Shown here: one piece after another, positions 1 through 9,777 of the stretch | How positions within the stretch are numbered: position 1 is the first letter of the stretch | Layout of the letters: every line of letters begins with the position of its first letter | Origin: Nocardioides humilatus | GTDB lineage: Bacteria; Actinomycetota; Actinomycetes; Propionibacteriales; Nocardioidaceae | Length of the DNA stretch: 64,000 nt | Assembly: GCF_008373755.1 (NCBI RefSeq) | Contig: NZ_VUJV01000003.1 | Span: 1,240,001-1,304,000 of the forward strand | Direction: 5' to 3' | The notes under the pieces: model-generated | The model's input: the letters and a program-made list of their open reading frames with translations, nothing else | Told to the model about the DNA's origin: nothing | The model's database searches: none | Translations under genes and position numbers: made by a program

Positions 1-704
1 CGGGACCGGAAGCGGTAGGCCTCCGACGTCAGCGCGCCCACGGGGCAGATCTGGATGACGTTGCCGGAGAAGTAGGAGAGGAAGGGAGCGTCCTCGGCGA
101 TGCCGATCTGCTGCTGCGCGCCACGCTCGACGAGCGCGATGAACGGGTCGCCTGCGATCTCCTCGGCGAAGCGGGTGCAGCGCTGGCACACGATGCACCG
201 CTCACGGTCGAGCAGCACGTTGGGCGACAGGTTGATCGGCTTCGGGAAGGTCCGCTTGGTGCCTTCATTGGCCCCGCCGGAGAAGCGGGACTCGCCCCGG
301 CCGTTGGACATCGCCTGGTTCTGCAGGGGGCACTCGCCGCCCTTGTCGCAGACGGGGCAGTCGAGCGGGTGGTTGACGAGCAGGAACTCCATCACGCCCT
401 GCTGCGCCTTGTCGGCCACGGGGCTGGTGGCTTGGGTGTTGACGACCATGCCCTCGGCGACGGGGAGCGTGCAGGAGGCCTGCGGCTTCGGGAAGCCACG
501 GCCGTTGCCGGCGTCGGGCACGTCGACCAGGCACTGGCGGCACGCGCCGACCGGTGCAAGCAGCGGGTGGTCGCAGAACCGCGGGACCTGGACGCCGACC
601 TGCTCGGCGGCGCGGATCACCAGCGTGTCCTTGGGTACGGCGACCTGGATGCCGTCGATCGTCACGTTGACGAGCTCGGTGGCCTTTTCAGGGGTCGTGG
701 TCAT
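1..704 (-). CDS. nuoG: NADH-quinone oxidoreductase subunit G, N-terminal part (runs off the window)
   Basis: The N-terminal 234 codons of the Fe-S subunit of complex I, which passes electrons from the NuoEF module towards the membrane arm. Visible in order: a plant-type 2Fe-2S region ([17 protein letters not shown]), a second cluster region ([17 protein letters not shown]), a Cys-rich segment ([11 protein letters not shown]) and CPVGALTS near the window edge. The ATG overlaps the nuoF TGA (ATGA), so translation is probably coupled. The C-terminal molybdopterin-like domain lies outside the window. Confidence 0.96.
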   Translation of the reverse strand, partial: MTTTPEKATELVNVTIDGIQVAVPKDTLVIRAAEQVGVQVPRFCDHPLLAPVGACRQCLVDVPDAGNGRGFPKPQASCTLPVAEGMVVNTQATSPVADKAQQGVMEFLLVNHPLDCPVCDKGGECPLQNQAMSNGRGESRFSGGANEGTKRTFPKPINLSPNVLLDRERCIVCQRCTRFAEEIAGDPFIALVERGAQQQIGIAEDAPFLSYFSGNVIQICPVGALTSEAYRFRS

Positions 705-2011
705 GCCGTCACCTCCTGTCCGGCCCACGCGGTCGATCGCGCGTGGTCGAACGGGCAACCGCCATGCGTCAGGTGGGCGAGGTACTCGTCGCGGAAGTAC
801 TTGATCGAGCTGGAGATCGGGCTGGTCGCACCGTCGCCGAGCGCGCAGAACGAGCGGCCCAGGATGTTGTCGCACTGGTCGAGCAGCAGGTCGAGGTCGG
901 CTTCGCTGCCCTCGCCCTTCTCGAGCCGCGCCAGCGTCTGGACGAGCCACCAGGTGCCCTCGCGGCACGGGGTGCACTTGCCGCACGACTCGTGCTTGTA
1001 GAACTCGGTCCACCGCAGCACGGCACGGACGACGCACACCGTCTCGTCGAAGATCTGCAGCGCGCGGGTGCCGAGCATCGAGCCCGCGGCACCGACGCCC
1101 TCAAAGTCGAGCGGGATGTCGAGGTGCTCGGCGGTCAGCAGCGGGGTGCTGGACCCACCAGGCGTCCAGAACTTCAGGTCGTGGCCCTCGCGGATGCCGC
1201 CGGCCAGGTCGAGCAGCTCGCGCAGAGTGATGCCGAGCGGCGCTTCATATTGGCCCGGCTTCTTGACGTGGCCCGACAGCGAGAAGATGCCGTAGCCCTT
1301 GGACTTCTCGGTGCCCATCGAGGCGAACCAGGCCGCGCCGTTGGCGATGATGCTCGGCACGGAGGCGATCGACTCGACGTTGTTGATGACCGTGGGGCTG
1401 GCGTAGAGGCCGGCGACGGCAGGGAACGGCGGGCGCAGGCGCGGTTGACCGCGACGACCCTCGAGACCCTCGAGGAGCGCGGTCTCCTCACCACAGATGT
1501 AGGCGCCGGCACCCGCGTGGACGACGATGTCGAGGTCGTAGCCCGAGCCGTGGATGTCCTTGCCGAGGTGGCCTGCGGCGTAGGCCTCCTCAACAGCGGC
1601 CTGCACGCGGCGGATCACGTGGAGGACCTCACCGCGGATGTAGATGAACGCCTTGTTGGCACGGATGGCGTAGGAGCTGATGATCACGCCCTCGACGAGG
1701 ACGTGGGGGTTGCCCATCATCAGCGGGATGTCCTTGCAGGTGCCCGGCTCCGACTCGTCGGCGTTGACGACGAGGTACTTGGGCTTCGGGTTGTCCTGCG
1801 GGATGAACGACCACTTCATGCCGGTCGGGAAGCCCGCGCCACCACGACCGCGGAGACCGGAGTCCTTCACCGCCTCGATGACGGCGTCCTGGCTCATGCC
1901 GAAGGCCTTGTCGAGCCCCTGGTAGCCGCCCTTGGCCGTGTAGGCCGCCAGCGTCCAGGACCGTTCGACGTCCCACATGTCCGTAAGGACCGGGGTCAAC
2001 ATGTCAGTCAT
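701..2011 (-). CDS. nuoF: NADH-quinone oxidoreductase subunit F (NADH/FMN binding)
   Basis: A 436-residue flavoprotein that oxidises NADH with FMN and holds the N3 4Fe-4S cluster. The glycine-rich nucleotide segment [15 protein letters not shown] (about residues 55-69) and the cluster motif [11 protein letters not shown] (about 343-353) are present, and length is normal for the family. Its start overlaps the 3' end of nuoE by 8 bp and its stop overlaps the nuoG start, in the standard nuoE-F-G order. Confidence 0.97.
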   Translation of the reverse strand: MTDMLTPVLTDMWDVERSWTLAAYTAKGGYQGLDKAFGMSQDAVIEAVKDSGLRGRGGAGFPTGMKWSFIPQDNPKPKYLVVNADESEPGTCKDIPLMMGNPHVLVEGVIISSYAIRANKAFIYIRGEVLHVIRRVQAAVEEAYAAGHLGKDIHGSGYDLDIVVHAGAGAYICGEETALLEGLEGRRGQPRLRPPFPAVAGLYASPTVINNVESIASVPSIIANGAAWFASMGTEKSKGYGIFSLSGHVKKPGQYEAPLGITLRELLDLAGGIREGHDLKFWTPGGSSTPLLTAEHLDIPLDFEGVGAAGSMLGTRALQIFDETVCVVRAVLRWTEFYKHESCGKCTPCREGTWWLVQTLARLEKGEGSEADLDLLLDQCDNILGRSFCALGDGATSPISSSIKYFRDEYLAHLTHGGCPFDHARSTAWAGQEVTA

Positions 2012-2699
2012 CGGCCTGCCCCTTCTCGATCACAGGCACCGCGGCGGCGTCGGGCGCTTTCCAGCCCCGCTCGCGCGCGATCTCGAGACCCGCGAGGCTG
2101 GCGGGGCCGGCCGAGGGTCCCTCGTCGACGCGGCCGTCGGGGAAGCCCGCGAGCACCCGCTCGGCCTCGCGCCACGTGCAGAGCTTGGGGCCACGGGTGG
2201 ACTTCACGTCGTGGCCGGCGCGCAGCGCCTCGACCATCTGGACCGCACCCTCGGGGGTCTGGTTGTCCATGAACTCCCAGTTGACCATCACCACGGGCGC
2301 GAAGTCGCAGGCCGCGTTGCACTCGACGTGCTCGAGGCTGACGGAGTATTGGTCGCCCTGGCGCTTCTCGGCGAGCTCGTCGTTGCCCACGTCGAGGTGG
2401 TCCTTGAGCCGCTCGAAGATCTGGTCGCCACCCATCACCGCGCAGAGCGTGTTGGTGCAGACGCCCACGTGGAAGTCGCCGACCGCGTGGCGCTTGTACA
2501 TCGTGTAGAAGGTCGCGACGCCGCTGACCTCGGCCGCCGAGATCTCGAGGATCTGCGCGCAGGCCTCGATCGCGTCGGGCGTCACCTTGCCCTCGACCGA
2601 CTGCACGAGGTGCAGCATCGGGAGCAGGCCCGAACGCTTCTCGGGGTAGCGGCCCGCGATCTCGCGGAGCTCGCCCATCGTCTTGTCGTCCAGTGCCAT
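2004..2699 (-). CDS. nuoE: NADH-quinone oxidoreductase subunit E (2Fe-2S)
   Basis: A 231-residue thioredoxin-fold subunit carrying the N1a 2Fe-2S cluster beside NuoF. The four ligands appear as GVCTNTLC (C-x4-C) and ECNAAC (C-x3-C). The C-terminal tail of about 60 residues after the cluster domain is rich in Ala, Glu and Arg, longer than in many bacteria but usual in actinobacteria. The ATG shares one base with the nuoD stop (TAATG). Confidence 0.96.
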   Translation of the reverse strand: MALDDKTMGELREIAGRYPEKRSGLLPMLHLVQSVEGKVTPDAIEACAQILEISAAEVSGVATFYTMYKRHAVGDFHVGVCTNTLCAVMGGDQIFERLKDHLDVGNDELAEKRQGDQYSVSLEHVECNAACDFAPVVMVNWEFMDNQTPEGAVQMVEALRAGHDVKSTRGPKLCTWREAERVLAGFPDGRVDEGPSAGPASLAGLEIARERGWKAPDAAAVPVIEKGQADD

Positions 2700-4048
2700 T
2701 ACCGGTCGACGCCTCCCATCACGGGGTCGATGCTGGCGATCGCGACGATGACGTCGGCGATCATGCTGCCCTCGCTCATCACACCCATGGCCTGCAGGTT
2801 GTTGAACGACGGGTCGCGGAAGTGCGCCCGGAACGGGCGGGTGCCGCCGTCGGAGACGACGTGGGCGCCGAGCTCACCGCGCGGCGACTCGATCGGCACG
2901 TAGGCCTGGCCGGCCGGGACCCGGAAGCCCTCGGTCACCAGCTTGAAGTGGTGGATCAGGGCCTCCATCGACTCACCCATGATGTGCCGGATGTGGTCGA
3001 GGCTGTTGCCCATGCCGTCGCTGCCGATCGCGAGCTGGCTGGGCCAGGCGATCTTCTTGTCGGCGACCATGACCGGCTCGCCCTCCATCTTCGCGAGGCG
3101 GTCAGCCGCCTGCTCGATGATCTTGAGCGACTCGTGCATCTCGTTGAGGCGCACCCGGAAGCGGCCGTAGGAGTCGCTGGTGTCCCAGGTCTGCACGTCG
3201 AAGTCGTAGGTCTCGTAGCCGGAGTACGGCGACGTCTTCCGCAGGTCCCACGGGTAGCCCGTGCTCCGCAGCACCGGACCGGTGAGGCCCAGCGCGAGGC
3301 AGCCCTCGAGGTCGAGGTGGCCGACGCCGTCGAGCCGCGCCTTGAAGATCGGGTTGGCGTTGCAGAGAGCGGCGTACTCCGGCAGCCGCTTCTTCATCAG
3401 CGCGACGAAGCCGCGGATCTCGTCGAGCGCGCCCGGGGGCAGGTCCTGCGCGACACCGCCGGGGCGGATGAAGGCGTGGTTCATGCGCAGGCCGGTGATC
3501 AGCTCGAAGAGGTCGAGCACCAGCTCGCGCTCGCGGAAGCCGATCGTCATCACGGTCAGCGCGCCGATCTCCATACCACCGGTCGCGATGCAGACCAGGT
3601 GGGAGGAGATCCGGTTGAGCTCCATGAGGAGGACCCGCATGACCTGGGCCTTCTCCGGGATGTCGTCCTCGATGTCGAGCAGCCGCTCCACACCGAGCAC
3701 GTAGGTCATCTCGTTGAAGAACGGGCTCAGGTAGTCCATCCGGGTGCAGAAGGTCGTGCCCTGCACCCAGGAGCGGTACTCCATGTTCTTCTCGATGCCG
3801 GTGTGGAGGTAGCCGATGCCGCAGCGGGCCTCGGTCACCGTCTCGCCCTCGAGCTCGAGGATGAGCCGGAGCACGCCGTGGGTCGACGGGTGCTGCGGGC
3901 CCATGTTGACGACGACGCGCTCCTGGGCGTCGCCACCGTCCTCGCCGAGGCCGGCCGCGATCTCGTCCCAGTCCTGGCCCGAGACGGTGAACACCTTCCC
4001 GTCGGTGGTCTCCGACGAGCCGGCGTAGAAGTCCTCGGTGGTGCTCAT
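2699..4048 (-). CDS. nuoD: NADH-quinone oxidoreductase subunit D
   Basis: A 449-residue 49-kDa-type subunit that forms, with NuoB, the quinone-binding site of the peripheral arm. The conserved [14 protein letters not shown] segment lies about 47 residues in, preceded by an actinobacterial N-terminal extension. Full length, ending in the expected family C-terminus ([17 protein letters not shown]). The ATG overlaps the nuoC stop (ATGA). Confidence 0.97.
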   Translation of the reverse strand: MSTTEDFYAGSSETTDGKVFTVSGQDWDEIAAGLGEDGGDAQERVVVNMGPQHPSTHGVLRLILELEGETVTEARCGIGYLHTGIEKNMEYRSWVQGTTFCTRMDYLSPFFNEMTYVLGVERLLDIEDDIPEKAQVMRVLLMELNRISSHLVCIATGGMEIGALTVMTIGFRERELVLDLFELITGLRMNHAFIRPGGVAQDLPPGALDEIRGFVALMKKRLPEYAALCNANPIFKARLDGVGHLDLEGCLALGLTGPVLRSTGYPWDLRKTSPYSGYETYDFDVQTWDTSDSYGRFRVRLNEMHESLKIIEQAADRLAKMEGEPVMVADKKIAWPSQLAIGSDGMGNSLDHIRHIMGESMEALIHHFKLVTEGFRVPAGQAYVPIESPRGELGAHVVSDGGTRPFRAHFRDPSFNNLQAMGVMSEGSMIADVIVAIASIDPVMGGVDR

Positions 4049-4722
4049 GAGTAGCTCCTCCGCTGGTCCGGCGGCGGGATGCTCCCGCCCTTGTACTCGA
4101 CCGCGATGCCGCCGAGGGGGTAGTCCTTGCGCTGCGGGTGACCCGGCCAGTCATCAGGCATGAGGATCCGGGTGAGCGCCGGGTGGCCGTCGAAGATCAG
4201 GCCGTACATGTCGAACGCCTCGCGCTCGTGCCAGTCGACCGCGGGGTAGACACCGCACAGCGACGGCAGGTGCGGGTCGGCGTCCGGCACGCTGACCTCG
4301 ACCCGGATGCGCCGGTTGAAGGTCATCGACAAGAAGCTGTAGACCGCGTGCAGCTCGCGGCCGGTGTCGGCCGGGTAGTGCACCCCGCTGACGCCGGCGC
4401 AGAGCTCGAAGCGCAGCTTCGGGTCGTCGCGCAGCAGCTTGGCCGCTGCGACCAGGTTGGCCGCGCTGATGTGGAAGGTGATCTCGCCACGGTGGATGAC
4501 GACCGCGTCGATGAGCGGGTCGAGCCCGTCGGCGACGGCGTCGAACCAGCCGCCATAGGGGCGCTGCGCCTGGGCCGGGTAGACGACCGGAGCGACCAGA
4601 CCGCCGTACCCACTGGTGTCGCCGCTGCCCTTGACGCCGAACATGCCCTGGCGCTCGCCGACGGCGCGCACCTCACCGGTCTCAGCCGGTACGGCGGTGA
4701 TCTCCGGGTTGTCGTCGGTCAC
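4045..4722 (-). CDS. nuoC: NADH-quinone oxidoreductase subunit C
   Basis: A 225-residue 30-kDa-type subunit of the complex I peripheral arm, separate from NuoD rather than fused to it. The family signature near the C-terminus ([18 protein letters not shown]) is clear, followed by [20 protein letters not shown]. The start is a GTG that overlaps the nuoB TGA (GTGA). A low-complexity N-terminus of about 40 residues precedes the conserved domain. Confidence 0.96.
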   Translation of the reverse strand: MTDDNPEITAVPAETGEVRAVGERQGMFGVKGSGDTSGYGGLVAPVVYPAQAQRPYGGWFDAVADGLDPLIDAVVIHRGEITFHISAANLVAAAKLLRDDPKLRFELCAGVSGVHYPADTGRELHAVYSFLSMTFNRRIRVEVSVPDADPHLPSLCGVYPAVDWHEREAFDMYGLIFDGHPALTRILMPDDWPGHPQRKDYPLGGIAVEYKGGSIPPPDQRRSYS

Positions 4723-5273
4723 CGCATGAGGCCCTTCATGTCACCGGTGGGCAGCGCGACGAGGCCCTCGGCCTCGAGCTCGCGGATCTGCGCGAGGCGG
4801 TTCGCGCCCAGCGGGGTCTGCTGCACCTTGTCGTGGAGCTTGAGGATCGCGTCGATCAGCATCTCCGGGCGCGGCGGGCAGCCGGGGAGATACATGTCGA
4901 CGGGGACGACGTGGTCGACGCCCTGGACGACCGCGTAGTTGTTGAACATGCCGCCCGAGCTCGCGCACACGCCCATGGCCAGCACCCACTTGGGCTCCGC
5001 CATCTGGTCGTAGATCTGGCGCAGGACGGGGGCCATCTTCTGGCTCACGCGGCCGGCCACGATCATCAGGTCGGCCTGCCGCGGGCTGGCGCGGAAGACC
5101 TCCATCCCGAAGCGGGCGAGGTCGTACTTCGGGCCACCGCTCGTCATCATCTCGATGGCGCAGCAGGCGAGGCCGAACGTCGCGGGCCAGAAGCTGGCCT
5201 TGCGGAAGTAGCCAGCGACGCCCTCGACCGTGGTCAGCAGGACGCCGCTCGGGAGCTTCTCTTCAAGTCCCAC
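4719..5273 (-). CDS. nuoB: NADH-quinone oxidoreductase subunit B (N2 cluster)
   Basis: A 184-residue PSST-type subunit carrying the terminal N2 4Fe-4S cluster that reduces menaquinone. The adjacent-cysteine motif CCAIEMM, the MGVCASSGG cysteine and GCPPRPE are all present. Translation starts at a GTG (complement of 5271-5273) with GAGAGG about 10 nt upstream. It lies 13 bp after the nuoA stop and is coupled to nuoC. Confidence 0.96.
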   Translation of the reverse strand: MGLEEKLPSGVLLTTVEGVAGYFRKASFWPATFGLACCAIEMMTSGGPKYDLARFGMEVFRASPRQADLMIVAGRVSQKMAPVLRQIYDQMAEPKWVLAMGVCASSGGMFNNYAVVQGVDHVVPVDMYLPGCPPRPEMLIDAILKLHDKVQQTPLGANRLAQIRELEAEGLVALPTGDMKGLMR

Positions 5274-5286
5274 AGGTTGCTACCTC

Positions 5287-5643
5287 TCAGTCCCAGTCCA
5301 GGCCGCCGCGGCGCCAGACATAGGCGTATGCGACGAAGACAGTGGCGATGAAGACGACCATCTCGACCAACCCGAACCACGACATCTGGTCGAAGTAGAC
5401 GGCCCAGGGGTAGAGGAAGATGATCTCGATGTCGAAGACGATGAAGAGCATCGCGGTGATGTAGTACTTCACCGGGAAGCGGCCGCCGATCGCCTGCGGT
5501 GTCGGCTCGATGCCGCACTCGTAGGAGTCGAGCTTGGCGCGGTTGTAGCGCTTCGGGCCGGTGAACGCGGACATCGCGACCGAACCGACTGCGAAGACCG
5601 CGGCCAGCGCCGCGAGGACCAGTACCGGCGTGTAGAGCTCCAA
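5287..5643 (-). CDS. nuoA: NADH-quinone oxidoreductase subunit A, TTG start
   Basis: A small membrane subunit with three predicted transmembrane helices, first gene of the operon. The frame is open further upstream (to 5718), but a TTG at 5643 preceded by the purine-rich run GGGAAGGGGAGG fits better: it gives 118 residues beginning MELYTPVLVL, the usual family length, whereas the longer form adds 25 polar residues and covers the candidate Rex operator. The conserved SYECGIEPTPQA and FIVFDIEIIFLYPWA segments are present. Confidence 0.92.
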   Translation of the reverse strand: MELYTPVLVLAALAAVFAVGSVAMSAFTGPKRYNRAKLDSYECGIEPTPQAIGGRFPVKYYITAMLFIVFDIEIIFLYPWAVYFDQMSWFGLVEMVVFIATVFVAYAYVWRRGGLDWD

Positions 5644-5687
5644 CTGCCCTCCCCTTCCCTGCTCTTTCACCACTCGATTCGTGAGAT

Positions 5688-5703
5688 TGTGAACAGAATC
5701 ACG
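5688..5703. promoter_or_regulatory. Candidate Rex operator upstream of nuoA
   Basis: TGTGAACAGAATCACG reads as the actinobacterial Rex box (TGTGAAC-N3-TTCACA, recalled from Streptomyces work) with two mismatches in the right half. It is 45 bp upstream of the nuoA TTG and sits inside a wider imperfect palindrome (GTGA...TCAC). A rex gene with a similar box occurs in this window, and nuoA is a known Rex target in Streptomyces. The intervening bases 5704-5834 show no gene. Confidence 0.6.
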
Positions 5704-5834
5704 AGTGGCGCGAGACACATCTTGCCACCAGGTGACACAGGTCGCACAAGGGGGTGGCCGGGGTCACCGGGACGGCCGCAACCGCCCCCTGACCTGCGCA
5801 TTTACCTCACACCAGGCTTCGCTAAATCAGCCCC

Positions 5835-6035
5835 CGAAGTGTCGGGGTTGCACTGCCGAGGTGTCAGGGTTGCGCCCACGAAGTCGCAAGGTTGGTGGCA
5901 CGAAGTCGCAGGGTTGGCGCGTCGAGATTCCGTACGTCGACACTTCGACCCACCAACATCGACACTTCGAGCGCGCAAGAGCGACACTTCGAGCCGCCAA
6001 GAGTGCGACTTCGTACCACCAGGAGTGCGACTTCG
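5835..6035. repeat. Inverted array of 16-bp units on a 22-bp period (locus 1)
   Basis: Four clear left-arm units start at 5835, 5857, 5879 and 5901, with a degenerate fifth at 5923. Each is 16 bp, close to CGAAGTGTCGGGGTTG or CGAAGTCGCAGGGTTG, followed by a 6-bp variable spacer, so the period is exactly 22. The right arm has five units in reverse complement starting at 5932, 5954, 5976, 5998 and 6020. The last ends at 6035, directly against the menG stop codon (6036-6038). The array could fold into a long imperfect hairpin. A second copy lies at 55866-55992. Confidence 0.9.
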
Positions 6036-6725
6036 TCAGGCGGTGGCGCGGTGCAGGGCGACGATGCCGCCGGAGAGGTTGCGCCACTCGGGCTTGGTCC
6101 AGCCCGCTTCCTTGATCATGTCGGCGAGGCCGGCCTGGTCGGGCCACGCGCGGATCGACTCCGCGAGGTAGACGTAGGCGTCGGGTGAGGACGAGACCGC
6201 CTTGGCGACGGCGGGGAGCGTCTTCATGAGGTACTCGAGGTAGACCGTGCGCCACGGGCTCCAGGTGGGGTGGCTGAACTCGCACACCACGAGCCGCCCG
6301 CCGGGGCGGGTGACGCGGCGCATCTCGGCCAGACCCTTCACCGGGTCGACAATGTTGCGCAGGCCGAAGGAGATCGTCACCGCGTCGAACGTGTCGCCCC
6401 GGAACGGCAGCTTCGTGCCGTCACCGGCAGTGAAGGGCAGGTGCGGGAACTGCTGCTTGCCGACCTGGAGCATGCCGATCGAGAAGTCGCACGGCACCAC
6501 GCTCGCACCGGCGTCGGCGAAGGGCTGGCTCGAGGTGCCGGTGCCGGCGGCGAGGTCGAGCACCTTGTCGCCGTACGACGGGTTGACGGCCTCGAGCACC
6601 TCGCGTCGCCAGCGGCGGTCCTGCCCGAAGGAGAGGACGTCGTTGGTGATGTCGTAGCGCTTCGCAACGGCGTCGAACATGCGACGGACGTCGGCGGGTT
6701 GCTTGTCGAGTGCTGCACGGGCCAC
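6036..6725 (-). CDS. menG: Demethylmenaquinone methyltransferase
   Basis: A 229-residue class I SAM methyltransferase (UbiE/MenG family) that makes the last step of menaquinone synthesis. Motif I reads [16 protein letters not shown] (about residues 55-70). [24 protein letters not shown] is the UbiE signature, and the N-terminal [21 protein letters not shown] block is typical. Translation starts at GTG with no clear Shine-Dalgarno, so a leaderless transcript is possible. The stop abuts the 22-bp repeat array. Confidence 0.95.
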   Translation of the reverse strand: MARAALDKQPADVRRMFDAVAKRYDITNDVLSFGQDRRWRREVLEAVNPSYGDKVLDLAAGTGTSSQPFADAGASVVPCDFSIGMLQVGKQQFPHLPFTAGDGTKLPFRGDTFDAVTISFGLRNIVDPVKGLAEMRRVTRPGGRLVVCEFSHPTWSPWRTVYLEYLMKTLPAVAKAVSSSPDAYVYLAESIRAWPDQAGLADMIKEAGWTKPEWRNLSGGIVALHRATA

Positions 6726-6792
6726 CCCAGAACTCTAGGGGGCCGAGCCACGGCGCCGAGGAGCGGTCCCGGCCGTGCGCCGACCAAGGGGA

Positions 6793-8682
6793 CTACTCGC
6801 CGAGGAAGAGGGCGGAGAAGGGCGACCACAGCGACCAGCCGAGGGCGTTCTGGACCCGGGCCCGGCAGCGATAGGTGCTGCCGACCGAAAGTCGCGTGAC
6901 GGTGAGTGGCGAGGACGCCCCGGCTGCGCTGCGGGAGGTGCCGCCGTCGGTGGACGAGCACGTCACCTGGTAGCCGGTGATCGGGCTGCCCCCGTCGTGG
7001 CTCGCGAGGATCGAGACGACCACGGTCGTACCCACCGGCGAGACCCCCTCCACGCTCGGCGCCTTCGGTGGACCGACGCCAGTGAAGAACGCCGACGACG
7101 CAGCCGACCACCCCGACCAACCGACCGCGTTCCTCGCCCGGACTCGACAGGTGTGCTCGCGGCCCGCATCCAGGCGATCGATCGTCAACGGCGCCGCGGC
7201 GCCGCTCACGTATCGCGTCACGCCGTCGCCCGTCGGTCCGCACTGCGCTTGGTACGTGGTCACCGCACTGCCTCCGTCGTACGACGCCGCGAACCCGACC
7301 TCCGCCGACGCGCCGACGTTCAGCGCCCCTGCCGGGGTCGAGGTCACCTCTGTCGGGGGCCGCGGCGGCACAGCGGGCACGACGAACGGGGTCGACGGGC
7401 TCGACCAGACCGACCAGCCGACGCCGTTCTGGGCCCGTGCCCGACAGCCGTAGGTGCGGCCACGGTCCAGGTTGCCGACCCGGATCGGCGACGTCGCACC
7501 AACGGCGCTCCGCGTGGTGCCGCCGTCGCTGGACGTGCACGACGCCTGGAAGCGGACGACGGGATCACCGCCGTCGTCACCAGGTGAGAAGGAAACGCTC
7601 GCTGACGTCGAGGTGGCGGACGCATCGACGTCGACCGGCGGGGTCGGCACCATCGGCAGCTCGCAGCCGGCCTTTGCGACGGTGGCGTGCCGGCACGTGT
7701 CGAGGCCCGGACCACCGTCCAGGCGATTGGCACCCGCCTCTCCGTCGAGCACGTCGTCGCCGTCGCCACCGATCAAGAAGTCGTCGCCAGAACCGCCAAG
7801 CAGGGTGTTGGCGGACGAGTCGCCCGACAGCACGTCATCGCCTGGTCCCCCGACGATGTTCTCCACGTCCACGACGGCGTCACCCTCGCCCGCCTCGCCG
7901 TCATCGGCCACGCCGTCGAGGTCGACGGTCACGGCACCGGCGCTGTCGGCATAGGTCACCGTGTCGACACCGTCGCCGCCGTCGAGGACGTTCGCTCCTG
8001 TCCATCCGGAGAGGGTGTCGTCGCCCTCGCCGCCATGAAGACGGGCACCCGTCCGGCCGTAAGCCGACAACACGTCGTCACCCGACCCCGTCCACACCTC
8101 GAGGGCGTTGATGTTGCTGTGCGCGTCGGCGATGGGACCGTCGTCGTTCTCCCCATCGAGGGAGATCGTCAGATCTTCATCTGTGTTGTAGATGAACCGG
8201 TCCGCAACGACGTTCAGCTCGGCCTCGGCGCCGTCGATCCGCACCTCGGTGAATCCGGCCTCGATGCTGACCGAGGTGATCCCGAGTCCGTGCAGCGGGG
8301 CGACGTAGAGGGAGCGTCCACCCGTGTAGGTCGGACTAGAGACGTAGTCGAGCGAGGTCACGGCGACGGACTCGGGCCATTCGCAACGCACCTCGTTGGA
8401 CCCGCCACCACTGAAGATCGATCCGACCTCCGTGCAGTAGTGACCCGCGTTGATGAGGTCCGCCCCACCCAGGCTGAGGAAGGAGACCGCCCGAGGCCCG
8501 GACACGAGAACCACGATGTCGCTGGTGCCGTTGACCATCCGATTGGTGAGGGTGAGGTCGTCGAACCCGACCTGCGCGTTGAACGCGACTTGATACACGG
8601 TCGCACGGGCAGGCGCGACCCCGACCGTCCATGTCGCGGCCGCCATGAGGATGCAGAGCGCCGTACGCACCGCCCGGTCCAT
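6793..8682 (-). CDS. Secreted protein with RTX-type calcium repeats and three fibronectin III domains
   Basis: A 629-residue exported protein. The ATG at 8682 gives a signal peptide (MDRAVRTALCILMAAATW, cleavage after ARA). The frame continues 47 codons upstream but that part is polar and unlike a leader. After an unassigned N-terminal domain come GGxGxD nonapeptides (HGGEGDDTL, GGPGDDVL, GGSGDDFL, GGDGDDVL; roughly residues 220-340), which bind calcium in RTX proteins, then three FN3-like repeats of about 90 residues, each ending near VGWSVWS or LGWSLWS. Probably extracellular or wall-associated; the partner is unknown. It may be lineage-specific. Confidence 0.85.
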   Translation of the reverse strand: MDRAVRTALCILMAAATWTVGVAPARATVYQVAFNAQVGFDDLTLTNRMVNGTSDIVVLVSGPRAVSFLSLGGADLINAGHYCTEVGSIFSGGGSNEVRCEWPESVAVTSLDYVSSPTYTGGRSLYVAPLHGLGITSVSIEAGFTEVRIDGAEAELNVVADRFIYNTDEDLTISLDGENDDGPIADAHSNINALEVWTGSGDDVLSAYGRTGARLHGGEGDDTLSGWTGANVLDGGDGVDTVTYADSAGAVTVDLDGVADDGEAGEGDAVVDVENIVGGPGDDVLSGDSSANTLLGGSGDDFLIGGDGDDVLDGEAGANRLDGGPGLDTCRHATVAKAGCELPMVPTPPVDVDASATSTSASVSFSPGDDGGDPVVRFQASCTSSDGGTTRSAVGATSPIRVGNLDRGRTYGCRARAQNGVGWSVWSSPSTPFVVPAVPPRPPTEVTSTPAGALNVGASAEVGFAASYDGGSAVTTYQAQCGPTGDGVTRYVSGAAAPLTIDRLDAGREHTCRVRARNAVGWSGWSAASSAFFTGVGPPKAPSVEGVSPVGTTVVVSILASHDGGSPITGYQVTCSSTDGGTSRSAAGASSPLTVTRLSVGSTYRCRARVQNALGWSLWSPFSALFLGE

Positions 8683-8828
8683 CACTCGATGCTGCCACTG
8701 CAGCCCGACGCGCGCATCGCCCTTCAGGTTGAAAGTCGCGCCTTCGAGTTCGCAACCAAACGGGCTGCTGATGCGTCCTCCTCCTGTCAGACCAACCACG
8801 CACCACCAGAACCAGAGGAACACACACC

Positions 8829-9749
8829 ATGTCCGTCGCCCGTCGTATCACCTTCGTCGCCACCATCGCGGCGCTCCTGTGCGGCCTCGCCTATGGAGTG
8901 GGCTACGCGGCCCAGGGCGGCGACCTGCCGTGGCGCACCTCAGCACGCCCCGCTCCCGACGCTCCGGTCGTCCAGCCGGACGACCGACCGGCCATCGACC
9001 CCGGCGAGGGCCCCACCATCGAGCCGACCAACGAGCCGTCTGACGAGCCCACCGACGAGCCCAACCAGGAGCCGACCGACGAGCCGACGGAGCCCGAGCT
9101 CCAGCCCGGCCCCGCGATCCTCTCCCCCGGCGACGAGGGCGACGACGTCCGCGACCTGCAGGCGCGACTCGCGCAGATCGACTGGTTCAACGCCGACGTG
9201 ACCGGCTTCTACGGCGACGTCACCGAGGAGGCCGTGCGCGGCTTCCAGGAGAAGCGCGAGATCCCGGTGACCGGCGAGGTCGACCGGCGCACCCTCGACC
9301 GGCTCCACGCGATGACCACGGAGCCGACCGAGGCCGAGCTCACCAACACCGTCACCAACACCCCCGGCGCGCTCGACCCGCGCTGCCTCGAGGGCCGCGT
9401 CCTCTGCATCGACAAGACGAGCAGCACGCTGCGCTGGGTGATCGACGGCGAGGTCCAGAAGACGCTGGACGCACGGTTCGGGTCGACGATCAACAACACC
9501 CCGACCCGGGAGGGCGTCTTCCACGTCAACTCCAAGGACGCCGACCACATCTCGACCCTCTACGGCTCCTCGATGCCCTACGCGATGTTCTTCTCGGGCG
9601 GCCAGGCCGTGCACTACTCCTCCGACTTCGCCGCGGTCGGCTACGCCGGTGCCTCGCACGGGTGCGTCAACATCCGCGACTACGACGGCATCGCGTGGCT
9701 CTTCAGCCAGGTGCAGGTCGGCGACACGGTCGTCGTCTACTGGAGCTAG
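8829..9749 (+). CDS. L,D-transpeptidase with peptidoglycan-binding domain
   Basis: A 306-residue cell-wall enzyme that forms 3-3 cross-links in peptidoglycan. It has an N-terminal membrane or signal segment (about 8-30), a Pro/Glu/Asp linker of TDEP and NQEP repeats (about 55-95), a PG_binding_1 domain (about 97-150) and a C-terminal YkuD domain with the catalytic SHGCVNIRD motif near residue 276. The Shine-Dalgarno GAGGAA is 8 nt before ATG. It is divergent from the FN3 protein and monocistronic, with a strong palindrome after its stop. Confidence 0.92.
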   Translation: MSVARRITFVATIAALLCGLAYGVGYAAQGGDLPWRTSARPAPDAPVVQPDDRPAIDPGEGPTIEPTNEPSDEPTDEPNQEPTDEPTEPELQPGPAILSPGDEGDDVRDLQARLAQIDWFNADVTGFYGDVTEEAVRGFQEKREIPVTGEVDRRTLDRLHAMTTEPTEAELTNTVTNTPGALDPRCLEGRVLCIDKTSSTLRWVIDGEVQKTLDARFGSTINNTPTREGVFHVNSKDADHISTLYGSSMPYAMFFSGGQAVHYSSDFAAVGYAGASHGCVNIRDYDGIAWLFSQVQVGDTVVVYWS

Positions 9750-9777
9750 GGCTCACCGGGCCCCGCGCGTCACCAGC

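Noticed and set aside
743-2272. Long plus-strand ORF opposite nuoF and nuoE
   Set aside because: Antisense shadow typical of GC-rich genes; composition is Arg/Asp/Val-rich with no domain, while the minus strand encodes clear complex I subunits.
2693-4054. 453-codon plus-strand ORF opposite nuoD
   Set aside because: Shadow frame; no start context or family, and nuoD is unambiguous on the other strand.
5835-6035. CRISPR array
   Set aside because: Units are only 16 bp with 6-bp spacers, change orientation in the middle, and no cas gene is present.
5827-6285. Protein-coding repeat ORFs reading through the 22-bp array
   Set aside because: The period of 22 is not a multiple of three, so each repeat shifts frame; the frame also overlaps menG antisense or out of frame.
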